Below, piece after piece: positions 4,985-5,594 of a DNA stretch of 5,594 nt. Positions within the stretch are counted from its first letter, which is position 1. Every line of letters begins with the position of its first letter. The translations under genes and the position numbers were made by a program. Where the stretch lies: assembly GCA_028293305.1 (NCBI GenBank), contig JAQGPD010000325.1, positions 1-5,594 on the forward strand, written 5' to 3'. The notes beneath the pieces were generated by a model. That model was not told the origin of the DNA and did not search any database. It worked only from the letters and a program-made list of their open reading frames with translations. This DNA is from Verrucomicrobiales bacterium. GTDB taxonomy: Bacteria; Verrucomicrobiota; Verrucomicrobiia; Verrucomicrobiales; V1-33.

Positions 4985-5594
4985 GCATTTCCATTCCGTC
5001 CGGGTCCCCTGTCATCACCGCCCGTCGGCGGTTCAACGAATGGTGGCTCACCCTTCCCTCGTTTTTGTGGCTCAGCCTGTTCTTCGCCATCCCGTTCCTT
5101 CTCATTCTGGTCCTTTCCTTCAAAACCACTGATGTGCGCGGAGGCCTGGGAGAGGGCTGGAGCCTGGATGCTGTCCGACATCTGGCTGATCCTCAATACC
5201 TTGAGCTGGCATGGCGCACGGTCCGGGTTTCCATGATCGCCACCCTGTGGTGCCTCGTGGTGGCGTTGCCGGTGGCGTGGTGCCTCGCCCGGGTCCCGCC
5301 CCGGCGCGCTCAAGTCCTGCTCCTCCTGATCGTGATTCCCTTTTTCACCAACTTCCTGATCCGGGTCTTTGCATGGAAATCCCTGCTGCATCCGGAGGGA
5401 GTGGTCAGCAACTTGTTGAAGCGCAGCCAGTTGATCCATGATGACACGCTGCTGCTGAACAACAGCACCGCGGTTTTGCTGGTGATGGTTTACACCAATC
5501 TGCCCTTCGCCATCTTCCCGCTTTACGCCGCCACCCAAAAATTCGACTTTTCCCTGCTGGAAGCCGCACGGGATCTGGGAGCGACTCCGCGCCG
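4981..5594 (+). CDS. potB: Spermidine/putrescine-type ABC transporter permease, N-terminal part
   Basis: The first 204 residues of an inner-membrane permease; the frame is open to the window edge. PotB is about 275-300 residues, so perhaps a quarter to a third is missing. The GTG start at 4981 overlaps the potA stop (GTGA), typical of translational coupling. Visible in order: a cytoplasmic N-terminus with RRRF, helix 1 at about 23-46, a periplasmic loop with GWSLDAVRHL, helix 2 at about 80-103, helix 3 at about 110-130 with the family segment IPFFTNFLIRVFAWK (119-133), helix 4 at about 163-182 with YTNLPFAIFPLY, and LLEAARDLGA (192-201). The last is the EAA loop that docks on the ATPase. IPF-TN-LIR together with LLEAARDLGA closely matches E. 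coli PotB as I recall it. PotC and the binding protein PotD are expected downstream, outside the window. Confidence 0.92.
   Translation, partial: MSISIPSGSPVITARRRFNEWWLTLPSFLWLSLFFAIPFLLILVLSFKTTDVRGGLGEGWSLDAVRHLADPQYLELAWRTVRVSMIATLWCLVVALPVAWCLARVPPRRAQVLLLLIVIPFFTNFLIRVFAWKSLLHPEGVVSNLLKRSQLIHDDTLLLNNSTAVLLVMVYTNLPFAIFPLYAATQKFDFSLLEAARDLGATPR

Noticed and set aside
4822..5538. Open frame of 238 codons on the minus strand opposite potA/potB
   Set aside because: It is antisense to the potA-potB junction, where the plus-strand motifs are unmistakable. Its Gln/Glu/Gly-rich translation is the usual antisense of a hydrophobic permease.

Overview
The window suggests a moderately GC-rich Gram-negative bacterium of the Planctomycetota-Verrucomicrobiota group, most likely Verrucomicrobiota. 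This is an inference. It rests on an exosortase-type (PEP-CTERM) secreted protein opening with a 'VDFG' segment typical of secreted proteins in that group, on genes that mostly lack Shine-Dalgarno sites and instead follow pyrimidine-rich leaders, and on the mix of periplasmic and membrane proteins. No rRNA, tRNA, CRISPR array, insertion sequence or integrase was seen.

Layout from left to right. (1) Positions 2-235 hold the C-terminal end of a radical SAM protein resembling the PA0069/SplB-like group. (2) A possible weak hairpin terminator lies at 342-376. (3) A PEP-CTERM protein gene runs on the plus strand at 400-1230. (4) Three minus-strand genes follow, in transcription order: thioredoxin (2651-2310), a secreted YceI-family protein (2197-1586) and a small two-helix membrane protein (1499-1227). 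The last of these converges on the PEP-CTERM gene, and the two stop codons share one CTAG. (5) A gene-free, strikingly AT-rich spacer covers about 2740-3030. It carries several short direct repeats, two mutually exclusive hairpins and candidate promoter elements, and lies between the divergent thioredoxin gene and the next gene. (6) An unrecognised 167-residue protein is encoded at 3121-3624. (7) A 262-bp spacer contains a near-perfect palindrome. (8) A polyamine-type ABC transporter operon begins at 3887: potA (ATPase, complete) overlaps potB (permease, cut by the window edge) by four bases.

How the genes relate. PotA and PotB are the ATPase and first permease of a spermidine/putrescine-type importer, and the second permease (PotC) and binding protein (PotD) are expected just past the right edge. 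Thioredoxin, YceI and the small membrane protein share orientation, but the gaps of 112 and 86 bp leave open whether they are one transcript. The PEP-CTERM protein should be processed by an exosortase encoded elsewhere. I do not see a convincing new multi-gene system. The parts most worth a second look are the repeat-rich AT spacer, the unusual cysteine-containing tail of the PEP-CTERM protein, the consistently SD-less pyrimidine-rich leaders, and the unrecognised proteins at 1227-1499 and 3121-3624.
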